Of a stretch of DNA of 31,092 nt, positions 14,206 through 22,948 are shown piece by piece. The notes under the pieces were generated by a model. That model did not search any database. It had not been told where the DNA came from and saw only the letters and a list, made by a program, of their open reading frames with translations. A program made the translations under genes and the position numbers. Source of the DNA: a virus; IMG/VR virus record IMGVR_UViG_3300030106_005687, positions 1-31,092 of that record; one strand, 5' to 3'. The number at the start of each line of letters is the position of its first letter. Within the stretch, counting starts at the first letter, position 1.

Positions 14206-17200
14206 GTTCTTTAAATTTTTTTGATATATCAATTCTTAATTGTTTAAGTCTTTTTATTTCTTTTCTTTTTTCATCTGCCGTTAAATCTTTACTACCTCGA
14301 ACAAATGCTTCTCTGTTATTTATTTTACCCATAGTACGCACGTATCTACCTGATGCAGTGCTTAACTGAATACGTGATAAGTTTTTCTGCAAATATTTTT
14401 TTGCCTGTTCTGGTTGATTGTTTTTTATAAAGTTGTTGTATGTTTTCTTTGCGCTTGTAGCATCAGCAACTGTTTCATATGCTTGGCTAATTAAATATCC
14501 TGAGTCTGTAGGTTGAAAAAAACTTTTTACTAGAGGTACATCTGTGATATCAAACGATGGCTGCTCAACACTTTCTCCTGTAGGCATGGCTTTAAATCCA
14601 AGTGCATCTGGAATACTAAGTAGGGCTAACCCCAAAGAACCTGTGTAACCACGCACTATGTACTCTGCTTTTAAAGGCGATATACCAGCGTAGCCTAGTG
14701 TTTTTAATAACTCTGGGGTGCTTGATTTGTATTGAGCTATTGGATCTGTGCCAGAAAATCTACCTCCTACAACAGGAGCATCTAAGAAGAAAGAGTAATT
14801 AGATTGAGCTTCTATTATAGGTTTTAAAGTTAAAGGTATATCTCCCGGAACACTACGAACCGCCATCTTACCTATGTCTTTTAAAATACTAGAGGCTTTA
14901 TCATCACTAGCCATTAAACGAACAAGCCCTTCAGGAATGGCTTTAAATATTATTCCTAACTCAAAAGGTATTGGTACTTTAAAAGGCTTTTCCATACCGG
15001 GTACTGGCACAAACCAATTACCAAATCTTTGATACGGCTGTGCATTTTCATACGTCTCGTCATCATCCCACGCAATAGCATAAGCTGCAGTAAGAGCAGC
15101 TAATAAAGCTCCACGTTTTAATAATTTAGTTTTAATTTTTAATCTATCTTGATAAGTCATAGTGCCTTTCATTGCTCTATAAGTTACATCAAGACCTTGA
15201 ATGTTTGCTGAAAGAAAAGGAATCATAGCATTTAAAAACATTACACTGGGAGAAACACCTCGCCTAGTAAAGTTCATAAGTTCTAAAGATGCTAACTCAG
15301 CTTCACGTTTAGATAGCCCTTGTTTAATAAACGAATCGTAGTTGTTTGCGCGTGTTGCTATATCACCCGATACAGCCAAAGCATCTAAGTTAGCTGCTAT
15401 CATATGCCAACCCGGTTTGCCTGAAGCTATTCCAGAAAATATTTTTTTAACATCTCTAGGAGAACCAGAGAATACTTGACCGCCACCAACTCCTGCGGCA
15501 CGAAGTTCTTTTGCAGCGTCACTCTCTCCTTTAGCCATTTTACCTAATGTTTTAAACGCTCCTAGTATAGGTACAGTATTACCTCCACTTGTGAAACTAG
15601 CAATCACAGAGTCTCTAAATATCTGACGTAGTGCATAGTCAGGAGAACGAGTAATAAAAGATCTAAAGATATTTGTAGGGATACTAAACACGTTCATTAT
15701 TCCGGGCAGAGTAGTTTGTATGCCGTCTAATCCTTTAACTAATAAATCAGCAGGCATATCTTTAAATGCTTCTACATTCTCTGGAGTAATTTCCCACGTT
15801 GTTTCTTTACCATTTTCTTTTGCAGTAATTGTAGTAGGCTTTTTCTTAACTGCTTCACTAGAAGAAACTTTCTTTGCTATGCCCAAGCCTTCTAGTGTTA
15901 AAGCTACGTTTCTTGTAGCTATGTTACGTAACGCAAGATCCATTATTATCTGCGTATTTTGTAATGCAGTTTCTGTAATGTCTCGTGCAAGGGGTTGTTG
16001 ATTTTTTAAATCTTCTGGTAAACCAACTAACTCTTTAAGCTCTGGCTGTTTAGATAAGTTACCAATCTTAAGAACTTCTTCTCCATCAATAACTAAATCA
16101 ACTATTCCATCTTTTCTAGGGCGGTACGCTGGGATATAATCTTTTCTTCGTTTTAATTCTCTTGCTTTATTTGCATCAATATACCCTGTATCTGCAAGCA
16201 AATTAATTAAGTCATTGTTGTATTCGTTGTAATATTTTCTAGCTTCTTGAAATGCTTTGTTGTTACGGCCAGCCTGTTGTACAGCGTCTCTTTGTGCTTT
16301 AGAAATTTTATCTAAGCCTAGCTTTCTTACTCCATCAGGAATAGATTCAGCCCTTTCTATTAGCATGTACCCAGTAAATGCTTTCGTTGCATTAGCATCT
16401 TTAAACTTTGCTCTACCAAGAGCTTCTGCAACTTTTTTTATAGAAGATGTTTCTTTTTTTATGTCTCTACCAATGCTAACTTCCCCAGTTTTAGGGTCTT
16501 TTATAACTTGTGCTACCCCAGTGGTAGCAGCTTCAGCAACTAGACTTTGGCGTTGGTCATACTTTCTTATAAAATAAGTTAAATCAGTAGCTGCTATTGC
16601 ATCTAATAATGGATTGCCAAATTTATCTTTTAATGTTTGCCCGGTTATTTTAATTCTTTCTAAGATATCGGCTCTATCAATAAACTGCGTTCGAAAATTA
16701 AGACCCTCCCAGTTTGCAGTTAATTTTTCATATTGTGACGTAGGCTTTTCAATTATCTTATCTATTACTTCCATAACATTAATGTTTGGCGTAGTAAATT
16801 CTGGCACAGTCGCTGCGGTAGATAAGGAAATTGTGCCGTCTTCATTGCGGTAGGTGTATGCTTTACCTTGTTTAAAGTTTTTCTCAGCTTGACGCATTAA
16901 GAAAAATAATTCATCTGTAGATATTTTTGGTAGTGAAATAAAACCAAAGTTTTTTACTAAAGTATTTCTAAACATGTAGACCATATCTTGTAAAAACTTT
17001 TTAACTTTACTAGCAAATGTTTTTGTAACAGGTTTATCTAGTTTTTGTGCAGTATAAGCAATGACTTCACGAAGAGCTTTTAGCTGTGCTAGTCGTACAA
17101 CTTCTTTACTAGATAATGTACCCTCTTCTAGGCCACGTTGTGTAGAACTAAGACTTTCTAAGAATGCTTGTTGTGCTTCTTTCTCTACCCCAAGTTCTCT

Positions 17201-20200
17201 AGCTAATTCAAATACAGCAGGATTATCTTTTGTAGCAGGGTAAGATTTTTCAACACGTTTAAGTAGCTTATCCATGCCATCTTTACCAAGCATTCCTTCA
17301 AACGTGTAGTGTCCTACTAACTCATGGGCTAGTGTAATCTCTAAGTCTTCTATACTTTCGTGATGACTAGTAATTACAAACACTGTGCCGTCAGGCATTA
17401 CTCCACCTTTTACTCTATTAGCATGGGCGCTCATGTTTTGAAATGCTAAGTTGTCAAGTATCTCGTTTGGTAGTTGAGTTGTATCTTCATAAACATTAAG
17501 TGTAATGCCCATCTTTTTAGTCTTAGCTTGCATGTCTTTTAAAAGAGGTGCGGCTTCAGTAAATTTTACTATTCCGAAGTTAACTGCCCCAATTCTATAT
17601 AAAATGTCTTGCCCAGATATACTATTGATAAGATTAGTAGTTTCAGTGTCATCAAAAGTTTCTATTGGGTCTACGCCAAGACTTTTAAGACTAGCTTTTA
17701 GTTTATCTTTTTCTTGTAATTCTTTATCAAGAAATTTATCATACTCACTTGGATCAAAACTTACAGAAGTTTGTGCAACTACAGCATCTGTATAATTTTC
17801 TTGTGCATTTTTTAATTTTGCTTGGGCATCTGATAACTCACGAGGCTGTGTTGTTGGGTCTTTTTCTAACTTAATTACTTCAGCTTTAGCATCTGCAACA
17901 ATAGCTTTTAATTCTTCAACTTCTGTATTTAATTCTTTAGCTACAGTTTTTCTATTTTCAGGAGATACGTTATCAAAAAGTATTCTTATATTATTAGCAT
18001 GTTCTTTAGCTTCACTAAATAAAATATCTTTATTTTTTGATAATGTTTTTATTGTGCGCTTACGAGTTGCTGCACTATCTCCTTCTTCTTTTATAGTTTG
18101 TTTAAAATATTCAACAATTTGTTCTTCAGTTTTAATATCTTTTTTAATATCTTTTTTTTGCCTACTGCTTAAATTTAAATCGTTTAAAGATTCTTTAAGC
18201 TCTTTTATTTTTTCTTTTCGTATATCTAAAGTGCTTTGTTGAATATCAAAACCTCGACTAAGTTTTTTATTTTTTATATCTTTTTGTATATCCTCTATTG
18301 CCTGTATGTAATTTTGTTGTCTGGCTCGTGCGTGTAGTAACTTACCTTTAAAAGAACTAATCGAGGCTTTTAAACTTTTTTTATCTTTTTCAGACATCTT
18401 AATAATCGTGCCTGCTATTTTTCCTTCTTTAATTCCTTCTTCTAACTCTGCTTGCTTGTCAGCGATTATATTTTCATATCTAGGAATGTCATATATTTTT
18501 TCTTTTTTTCTTATTTCTTTTAAAGATTGTTTATTTAAGTTTGTTGGGTCTATAACTTCAGTTTCTACTCTAATTCCCGGTAAATCTAAACCTGTTTGTT
18601 GTTTAGCTTTTGCATCTATATCAACCTTTGGTAGTTTTGCAAGTTCACTTTTTGTTTTATCAAGTTGTTTTTGTACAACGTCTCGTATAGTTTCAGTTTG
18701 TTTGTTTCTAAACTCAAGAGTTTTTTGAGTTTGTTCAGCAGCTTTTATTTTTGCTGGTAGTTCTTTTAATAAAATAGATAGTGTTTCTTTGTACTCAGCC
18801 TTTGGATTTTGTTTTGCTTGAGTGATAGCAGTTTTTATAGTTTTTATGTCTGTTTTCAAATCATTGAGTTCTTTTTTAGCAAGCTCTGCATTTTTCTTAA
18901 TAGCTGCTATATTAGTAAAATCAAACACAGTTGTTGCCAACTTCCCCGGCTCAAGTTCTTCAAGCAATCTTACGCCTGAAATTTTTTTTGATGTTTTTAA
19001 AACTCCTTTTGCTTGTAATTTTTTTAATTGATTAATTAATATTTTTTCTCTTCTATTTAATATAGCGTCATTTTTTTTAGCAATCTTTTCATCAGGATTT
19101 CTTGGAGCAGCACGGTCATTTTTTAAAGAGTTAAAAGACTCTGAAAGCTCTACAACATTTTCTCTATTTAAAGCTGTTAAATTATTTTGAGCTTCATTTA
19201 TTTTTTTAAGTTTTTTTAATCCTTTTTCTAATCGATCATTAAAAGGTTTAAGTTTCTCTTCTAATGTTTTTATTTCATCAATTAATTTTTCTTGTTTTTC
19301 TTTTTCTGGTTGAATAAGCGTACTAGTATCTTCAGGTGGAATATCTTCAATTTCTTTAAGTTTATTTTCTAAATTTTTAAGTTTTGTTTGTTCAGACTTA
19401 ATATTAGTTTTAAACTCTTTTATACTTTTTCTTATGTTTGGTAATTTTTTAGGATCTGTAGCAGAATCTTTTTTTGCTTCTTCAAGAATTTTTAAACGCT
19501 CTTCTAAATTATTAAGATTAGTTTTAACTGTTTCTATATTTGTAGGAATTAAAAATTCTTTTTGAGTTGTTTCTATTTTTTTATCTAAGTTGTTTAATCG
19601 CTTAGTTAATCTAGTTTTATCACTTTGTGTTTTTGCAGTTTTTAAATTTTTTTCTACCGCAGTTTTTTCGTCAGTTAGTTTTGCTATTTTAGTGTTTACT
19701 TTTGAAATAACAGAGTTAGCTCTTGTTGTAATTTTTTTTATATCTTCTGTAACATCTTTTAATTCTGTTTTTAAGTTATTAAGATTATCTTGTAAAATAT
19801 CTTCTTCTTTTCGTTTTATAACTGGGGCAACATCTTTAGGTGGAAGCTCTACTTCTAACTCCGGCTCAGGCTTAATACCTTTACTATCTTTAATTGTTTT
19901 TAAATTATCTTGACGTAGATTTTCTATTTCTTTAAGAAGACTGTAGACTTTTTTATCTGTAGGCAGTTCTCCTGTAGGCACATCAGTAATTCTGTTAAGT
20001 AGACTATCAAAAGAACTTTTTAATTTTATACGTAGTTGATTTTCTTCTAACTCAGTAAGAGGTTGTTGTTTTTTAGAATTTCTATAAGCATTTACTTCTT
20101 TAACAGCATTTTCTACATAAGTTAGTGTTGCCTCATTAGCATCTTTAACAATCCTAGCTTTTAAACTTTTTGCTTTTGATGTATCTCTTTCACTTATTCC

Positions 20201-22942
20201 AGCTTTTAGTTTTTTTATTTTTGCATCTACGTTAATTTTTTTTCGTTCTAACTCTCTTTGTTGCTCACGATTAGCTGCAGCTAATTTTATTTGCTCTGCA
20301 TAATACTTTGAATCATCCGTTAATCTTTCTATGTCTTGTTTAGCTTTTGCGTTACGCTCTCTTTCTTTTAAAGTAAGTGTGTCAGTAACACCTAAAAAAT
20401 TTCCACGATCTAATTTAAAAGCTGCGTCTTTAAAGTTTGTAAATGCAGGCGTTGTAGCATCAACTTTTTTTGTATCTTTAAAAGGAACATCTCTACCTTT
20501 TAATTGTTTAGTTATTTGTCTTATTTGATTATTAATATTATTTTTTTGAACTACGGTTAAAAATTGTTTAGTTATTTGTCTTATTTGATTATTAATATTA
20601 TTTTTTTGAGCTACGGTTAAATCTTCGTTTGCTAAACGATCTTCAAGCGCATCTCTTTTTTGTATTAGATTATCTTCGTTTGCTAAACGATCTTCAAGCT
20701 CATCTCTTTTTTGTATTAGATTAAGATCTTCTTGTCTTATTGCTGCACTTTCAACCGCTTGCCCAGCTATAGCTTCAAATCTTTTAGCAGCAGCACTAGT
20801 CTCATCGGCTCTGTAGTTATCATCATCGGCTCTGTAGTTATCAATAAGTGCTTGAGCGTCTGCTGCCAATGCGTTTTCAAAGTTTTTTTGATAAGCTACT
20901 CCTACAAATTCAGAATATTTGCCTGTAGGTTCTTTATTTAGATCACTTATAGCTGCTGTTTTAACTCTGTTTAAAACATTAAATTTCATTTCATCTTGAG
21001 CTAGTTGTAATCCTTTTCGTGTTAGTTGGCCTTTTTCATTAAACAATGTAACTTTTGGAGAAACAGCATTTAACACATCTCCTATGCGTTTTTTATTTAA
21101 TTCTTTTAACCGTTCGTTAATTTCAGGAATATACTCATAAGCAGGACTTTCTTTATCAACTTTTATACCAAGAGCTTTTCCTGATACAGGAGTTAAAATA
21201 CCCTCATACAATTGAGCTTCTAATTTTTTTCTAGTTTCAAAATTTGCTTTAGGAAATACTCCTGTCATCTCTAACTTATCAATATATCGCGCATATTTTT
21301 CTATGTTCTCATCTGTAAGCAAAGCATTTAGTTGTTCTTGTTCTCTAGCTTTTCGTTTATCAATACCTTCTTGCGGTCTTTGTCGAGCAGATGCTGCAAT
21401 TGCTTTTAAAGAAGTTCCTATATCTTGGTTATATATTTTGTTTACTTCTGCAACTCTTTTTTTATTCTCTATTTCAAACAAATCCCCTTGATCTGTTTCT
21501 TGCTGCACTTCCTCTAACTGTTTGCTTAAATTTGAAAGTTTAGTAAACTCGCCTTTACTACTGGCATTTATCATAGCATTTTTAATGCGAATTTCTTCTT
21601 GCTCAACTACAGAACGATCCCTAGTTTTTATTATCTTACGTGGAGTTAACTTTAAATCAGGCGCAATATTTTTTGCTTCTTCAACAACTTTATTTCTGTT
21701 AGCTTCTAATCTTTCAAGTTGATTAGTTAATGCACTAATCTTAGATACGTCTGTATCAGTTTTGGTAGCTTCTTCATTTATTTTTATTTGTGTATTAGTA
21801 ATATCTTCTGACAAACTTTGATACACTCTTGTAAACTCTGCTTCTTGTTCTGCAACTTCTGTTTCTCTTTTTATTTTTGTTTCCTCATCAGGAACAAAAG
21901 GATCTCTTAACAATCCTCCAAGAAGATCTGTTTCTATTTCTTTTTTAGCAGCTTCATCTGCAGCTTTTTCTTGAGCAAGTTGTGCTTGTCGTGCTTCTTC
22001 ATCAGCCACAGTTTTTTGATCGAACCTTGTTTTTCTACCGCCTAATGCAGAAGTAGTTATAGCTTCCGCTAAAGCACCAACTGTAAAGCCAACTCCTGCT
22101 TCGTCAATTATTTGATCTCCAACAATAAGAGGTTGGTCAGGATCGTAAACCTTTTGTGCAATAGCATTTTGAATTATGCCTTGTGTTACTTCTGTAGCTG
22201 CTTCAAAAACACCTACTCCCGCAGGATCTAATAATCGTTGAGAAAGTTTTGTGCGTAGTTCACCAGCTATCTCGCTATCAGTTTTACCTGTTATACGTTT
22301 TAACACTCTAAAAGAAGGAACAACAGCATCTATTAAACCGGGAAGAATACCAAGTCCTGTAGCAGCAGCTACTTCTCCTTCTGTTGCACCTGCTTCTTGC
22401 GCTCTTTCACGGGCTTCACCAGCACCTACTGCTCCACCAAAAGTCGTAGCAGCGCCTGTAGCTAGTTGTCCTGTGGCTCTTGTGCCTGCCCCTGCTAATC
22501 TTGCTACTCCGACTGCGGCTCCACCCGGCACTAAGAAAGATGTAAAGCTACCAATACCTTCTCCAACCTTTGGAAGAAATCCATATAGTCCTTCAGCATC
22601 TCTGTATTCTGGTGCAAGCTCAGGAGACAAGGCTTCACTAACAGCCTCAAGTCCACTTACTACAGGAGTCTCTGCAGACTCTGGCAATAAGGCAGCTAAA
22701 CCTTTTCCTGCTGTTTCAAGAGATCCAACAAATCCTCTACCAACACCCTTAACTGTTTCTTTAAGAGCGCCTCCAAAAGTAGGATCAGGTAATTCTGGTT
22801 CTGGTTCTGGTACTAGTTCAGGTTCTGGCTCAGGCTCTATAGAACGTAGCACTCTAGCAATAGCTTCATCATCTGTTAAAGGAACAGGTGAATCAACTCT
22901 AAATGCTCCTTTGTTTGGTATATTAACTTGATAACTAGGCAT
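14168..22942 (-). CDS. giant polyvalent-type virion protein with zincin and LPD38-like regions, 2924 aa
   Basis: One unbroken frame of 2924 codons. The ATG at 22942 follows AGGGGAATAAATATTT. Regions in order: N-terminal part with an EPEPEP stretch (35-50); a Gly/Ala-rich segment (about 60-300) like those of membrane-inserting internal virion proteins; charged helical sequence with three tandem duplications (about 700-814); about 900 residues of Lys/Glu-rich helix or coiled coil (870-1740); a zincin-like domain with TLAHELVGHY (H1873, E1874, H1878) and REVIAY (E1959, possible third ligand). The C-terminal third has NIATRNVAL, RSPDYALRQIFRDSVIASF and GVGGGQVFSGSPRD, resembling the LPD38 large polyvalent protein-associated region. 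Such proteins are packaged and injected with phage DNA. No lytic transglycosylase or polymerase motif was found. Confidence 0.8.
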   Translation of the reverse strand: MPSYQVNIPNKGAFRVDSPVPLTDDEAIARVLRSIEPEPEPELVPEPEPELPDPTFGGALKETVKGVGRGFVGSLETAGKGLAALLPESAETPVVSGLEAVSEALSPELAPEYRDAEGLYGFLPKVGEGIGSFTSFLVPGGAAVGVARLAGAGTRATGQLATGAATTFGGAVGAGEARERAQEAGATEGEVAAATGLGILPGLIDAVVPSFRVLKRITGKTDSEIAGELRTKLSQRLLDPAGVGVFEAATEVTQGIIQNAIAQKVYDPDQPLIVGDQIIDEAGVGFTVGALAEAITTSALGGRKTRFDQKTVADEEARQAQLAQEKAADEAAKKEIETDLLGGLLRDPFVPDEETKIKRETEVAEQEAEFTRVYQSLSEDITNTQIKINEEATKTDTDVSKISALTNQLERLEANRNKVVEEAKNIAPDLKLTPRKIIKTRDRSVVEQEEIRIKNAMINASSKGEFTKLSNLSKQLEEVQQETDQGDLFEIENKKRVAEVNKIYNQDIGTSLKAIAASARQRPQEGIDKRKAREQEQLNALLTDENIEKYARYIDKLEMTGVFPKANFETRKKLEAQLYEGILTPVSGKALGIKVDKESPAYEYIPEINERLKELNKKRIGDVLNAVSPKVTLFNEKGQLTRKGLQLAQDEMKFNVLNRVKTAAISDLNKEPTGKYSEFVGVAYQKNFENALAADAQALIDNYRADDDNYRADETSAAAKRFEAIAGQAVESAAIRQEDLNLIQKRDELEDRLANEDNLIQKRDALEDRLANEDLTVAQKNNINNQIRQITKQFLTVVQKNNINNQIRQITKQLKGRDVPFKDTKKVDATTPAFTNFKDAAFKLDRGNFLGVTDTLTLKERERNAKAKQDIERLTDDSKYYAEQIKLAAANREQQRELERKKINVDAKIKKLKAGISERDTSKAKSLKARIVKDANEATLTYVENAVKEVNAYRNSKKQQPLTELEENQLRIKLKSSFDSLLNRITDVPTGELPTDKKVYSLLKEIENLRQDNLKTIKDSKGIKPEPELEVELPPKDVAPVIKRKEEDILQDNLNNLKTELKDVTEDIKKITTRANSVISKVNTKIAKLTDEKTAVEKNLKTAKTQSDKTRLTKRLNNLDKKIETTQKEFLIPTNIETVKTNLNNLEERLKILEEAKKDSATDPKKLPNIRKSIKEFKTNIKSEQTKLKNLENKLKEIEDIPPEDTSTLIQPEKEKQEKLIDEIKTLEEKLKPFNDRLEKGLKKLKKINEAQNNLTALNRENVVELSESFNSLKNDRAAPRNPDEKIAKKNDAILNRREKILINQLKKLQAKGVLKTSKKISGVRLLEELEPGKLATTVFDFTNIAAIKKNAELAKKELNDLKTDIKTIKTAITQAKQNPKAEYKETLSILLKELPAKIKAAEQTQKTLEFRNKQTETIRDVVQKQLDKTKSELAKLPKVDIDAKAKQQTGLDLPGIRVETEVIDPTNLNKQSLKEIRKKEKIYDIPRYENIIADKQAELEEGIKEGKIAGTIIKMSEKDKKSLKASISSFKGKLLHARARQQNYIQAIEDIQKDIKNKKLSRGFDIQQSTLDIRKEKIKELKESLNDLNLSSRQKKDIKKDIKTEEQIVEYFKQTIKEEGDSAATRKRTIKTLSKNKDILFSEAKEHANNIRILFDNVSPENRKTVAKELNTEVEELKAIVADAKAEVIKLEKDPTTQPRELSDAQAKLKNAQENYTDAVVAQTSVSFDPSEYDKFLDKELQEKDKLKASLKSLGVDPIETFDDTETTNLINSISGQDILYRIGAVNFGIVKFTEAAPLLKDMQAKTKKMGITLNVYEDTTQLPNEILDNLAFQNMSAHANRVKGGVMPDGTVFVITSHHESIEDLEITLAHELVGHYTFEGMLGKDGMDKLLKRVEKSYPATKDNPAVFELARELGVEKEAQQAFLESLSSTQRGLEEGTLSSKEVVRLAQLKALREVIAYTAQKLDKPVTKTFASKVKKFLQDMVYMFRNTLVKNFGFISLPKISTDELFFLMRQAEKNFKQGKAYTYRNEDGTISLSTAATVPEFTTPNINVMEVIDKIIEKPTSQYEKLTANWEGLNFRTQFIDRADILERIKITGQTLKDKFGNPLLDAIAATDLTYFIRKYDQRQSLVAEAATTGVAQVIKDPKTGEVSIGRDIKKETSSIKKVAEALGRAKFKDANATKAFTGYMLIERAESIPDGVRKLGLDKISKAQRDAVQQAGRNNKAFQEARKYYNEYNNDLINLLADTGYIDANKARELKRRKDYIPAYRPRKDGIVDLVIDGEEVLKIGNLSKQPELKELVGLPEDLKNQQPLARDITETALQNTQIIMDLALRNIATRNVALTLEGLGIAKKVSSSEAVKKKPTTITAKENGKETTWEITPENVEAFKDMPADLLVKGLDGIQTTLPGIMNVFSIPTNIFRSFITRSPDYALRQIFRDSVIASFTSGGNTVPILGAFKTLGKMAKGESDAAKELRAAGVGGGQVFSGSPRDVKKIFSGIASGKPGWHMIAANLDALAVSGDIATRANNYDSFIKQGLSKREAELASLELMNFTRRGVSPSVMFLNAMIPFLSANIQGLDVTYRAMKGTMTYQDRLKIKTKLLKRGALLAALTAAYAIAWDDDETYENAQPYQRFGNWFVPVPGMEKPFKVPIPFELGIIFKAIPEGLVRLMASDDKASSILKDIGKMAVRSVPGDIPLTLKPIIEAQSNYSFFLDAPVVGGRFSGTDPIAQYKSSTPELLKTLGYAGISPLKAEYIVRGYTGSLGLALLSIPDALGFKAMPTGESVEQPSFDITDVPLVKSFFQPTDSGYLISQAYETVADATSAKKTYNNFIKNNQPEQAKKYLQKNLSRIQLSTASGRYVRTMGKINNREAFVRGSKDLTADEKRKEIKRLKQLRIDISKKFKELKQRIERPAVAA
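20502..20621. repeat. 60-bp tandem duplication in the giant gene
   Basis: Bases 20502-20561 and 20562-20621 are identical except at one position (20550 A against 20610 G). The unit is 20 codons, so the frame is kept. In the protein it doubles a segment with the core NNINNQIRQITKQ, and the single difference turns VAQ into VVQ. Near-identity means a recent event. Confidence 0.95.
20621..20722. repeat. 51-bp tandem duplication in the giant gene
   Basis: Bases 20621-20671 and 20672-20722 differ only at 20649 (G) against 20700 (T). The unit is 17 codons and encodes LIQKRDELEDRLANEDN followed by LIQKRDALEDRLANEDL. It adjoins the 60-bp duplication, so two separate tandem duplications touch each other. 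Confidence 0.95.
20802..20843. repeat. 21-bp perfect tandem duplication in the giant gene
   Basis: TCATCGGCTCTGTAGTTATC plus one A occurs twice in a row, at 20802-20822 and 20823-20843, without any mismatch. It is seven codons and gives DNYRADD-DNYRADE in the protein. Confidence 0.95.
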
Positions 22943-22948
22943 AAATAT

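Noticed and set aside
22790-22840. Gly/Ser or EPEP repeat at the N-terminus of the giant protein as a separate repeat element
   Set aside because: Short, irregular low-complexity linker coding; not a DNA repeat element.
22251-22931. 226-residue open frame on the plus strand inside the giant gene
   Set aside because: It is Pro/Ser/Ala-rich, lacks a ribosome site and mirrors the Gly/Ala-rich codons of the minus-strand gene; a shadow frame.
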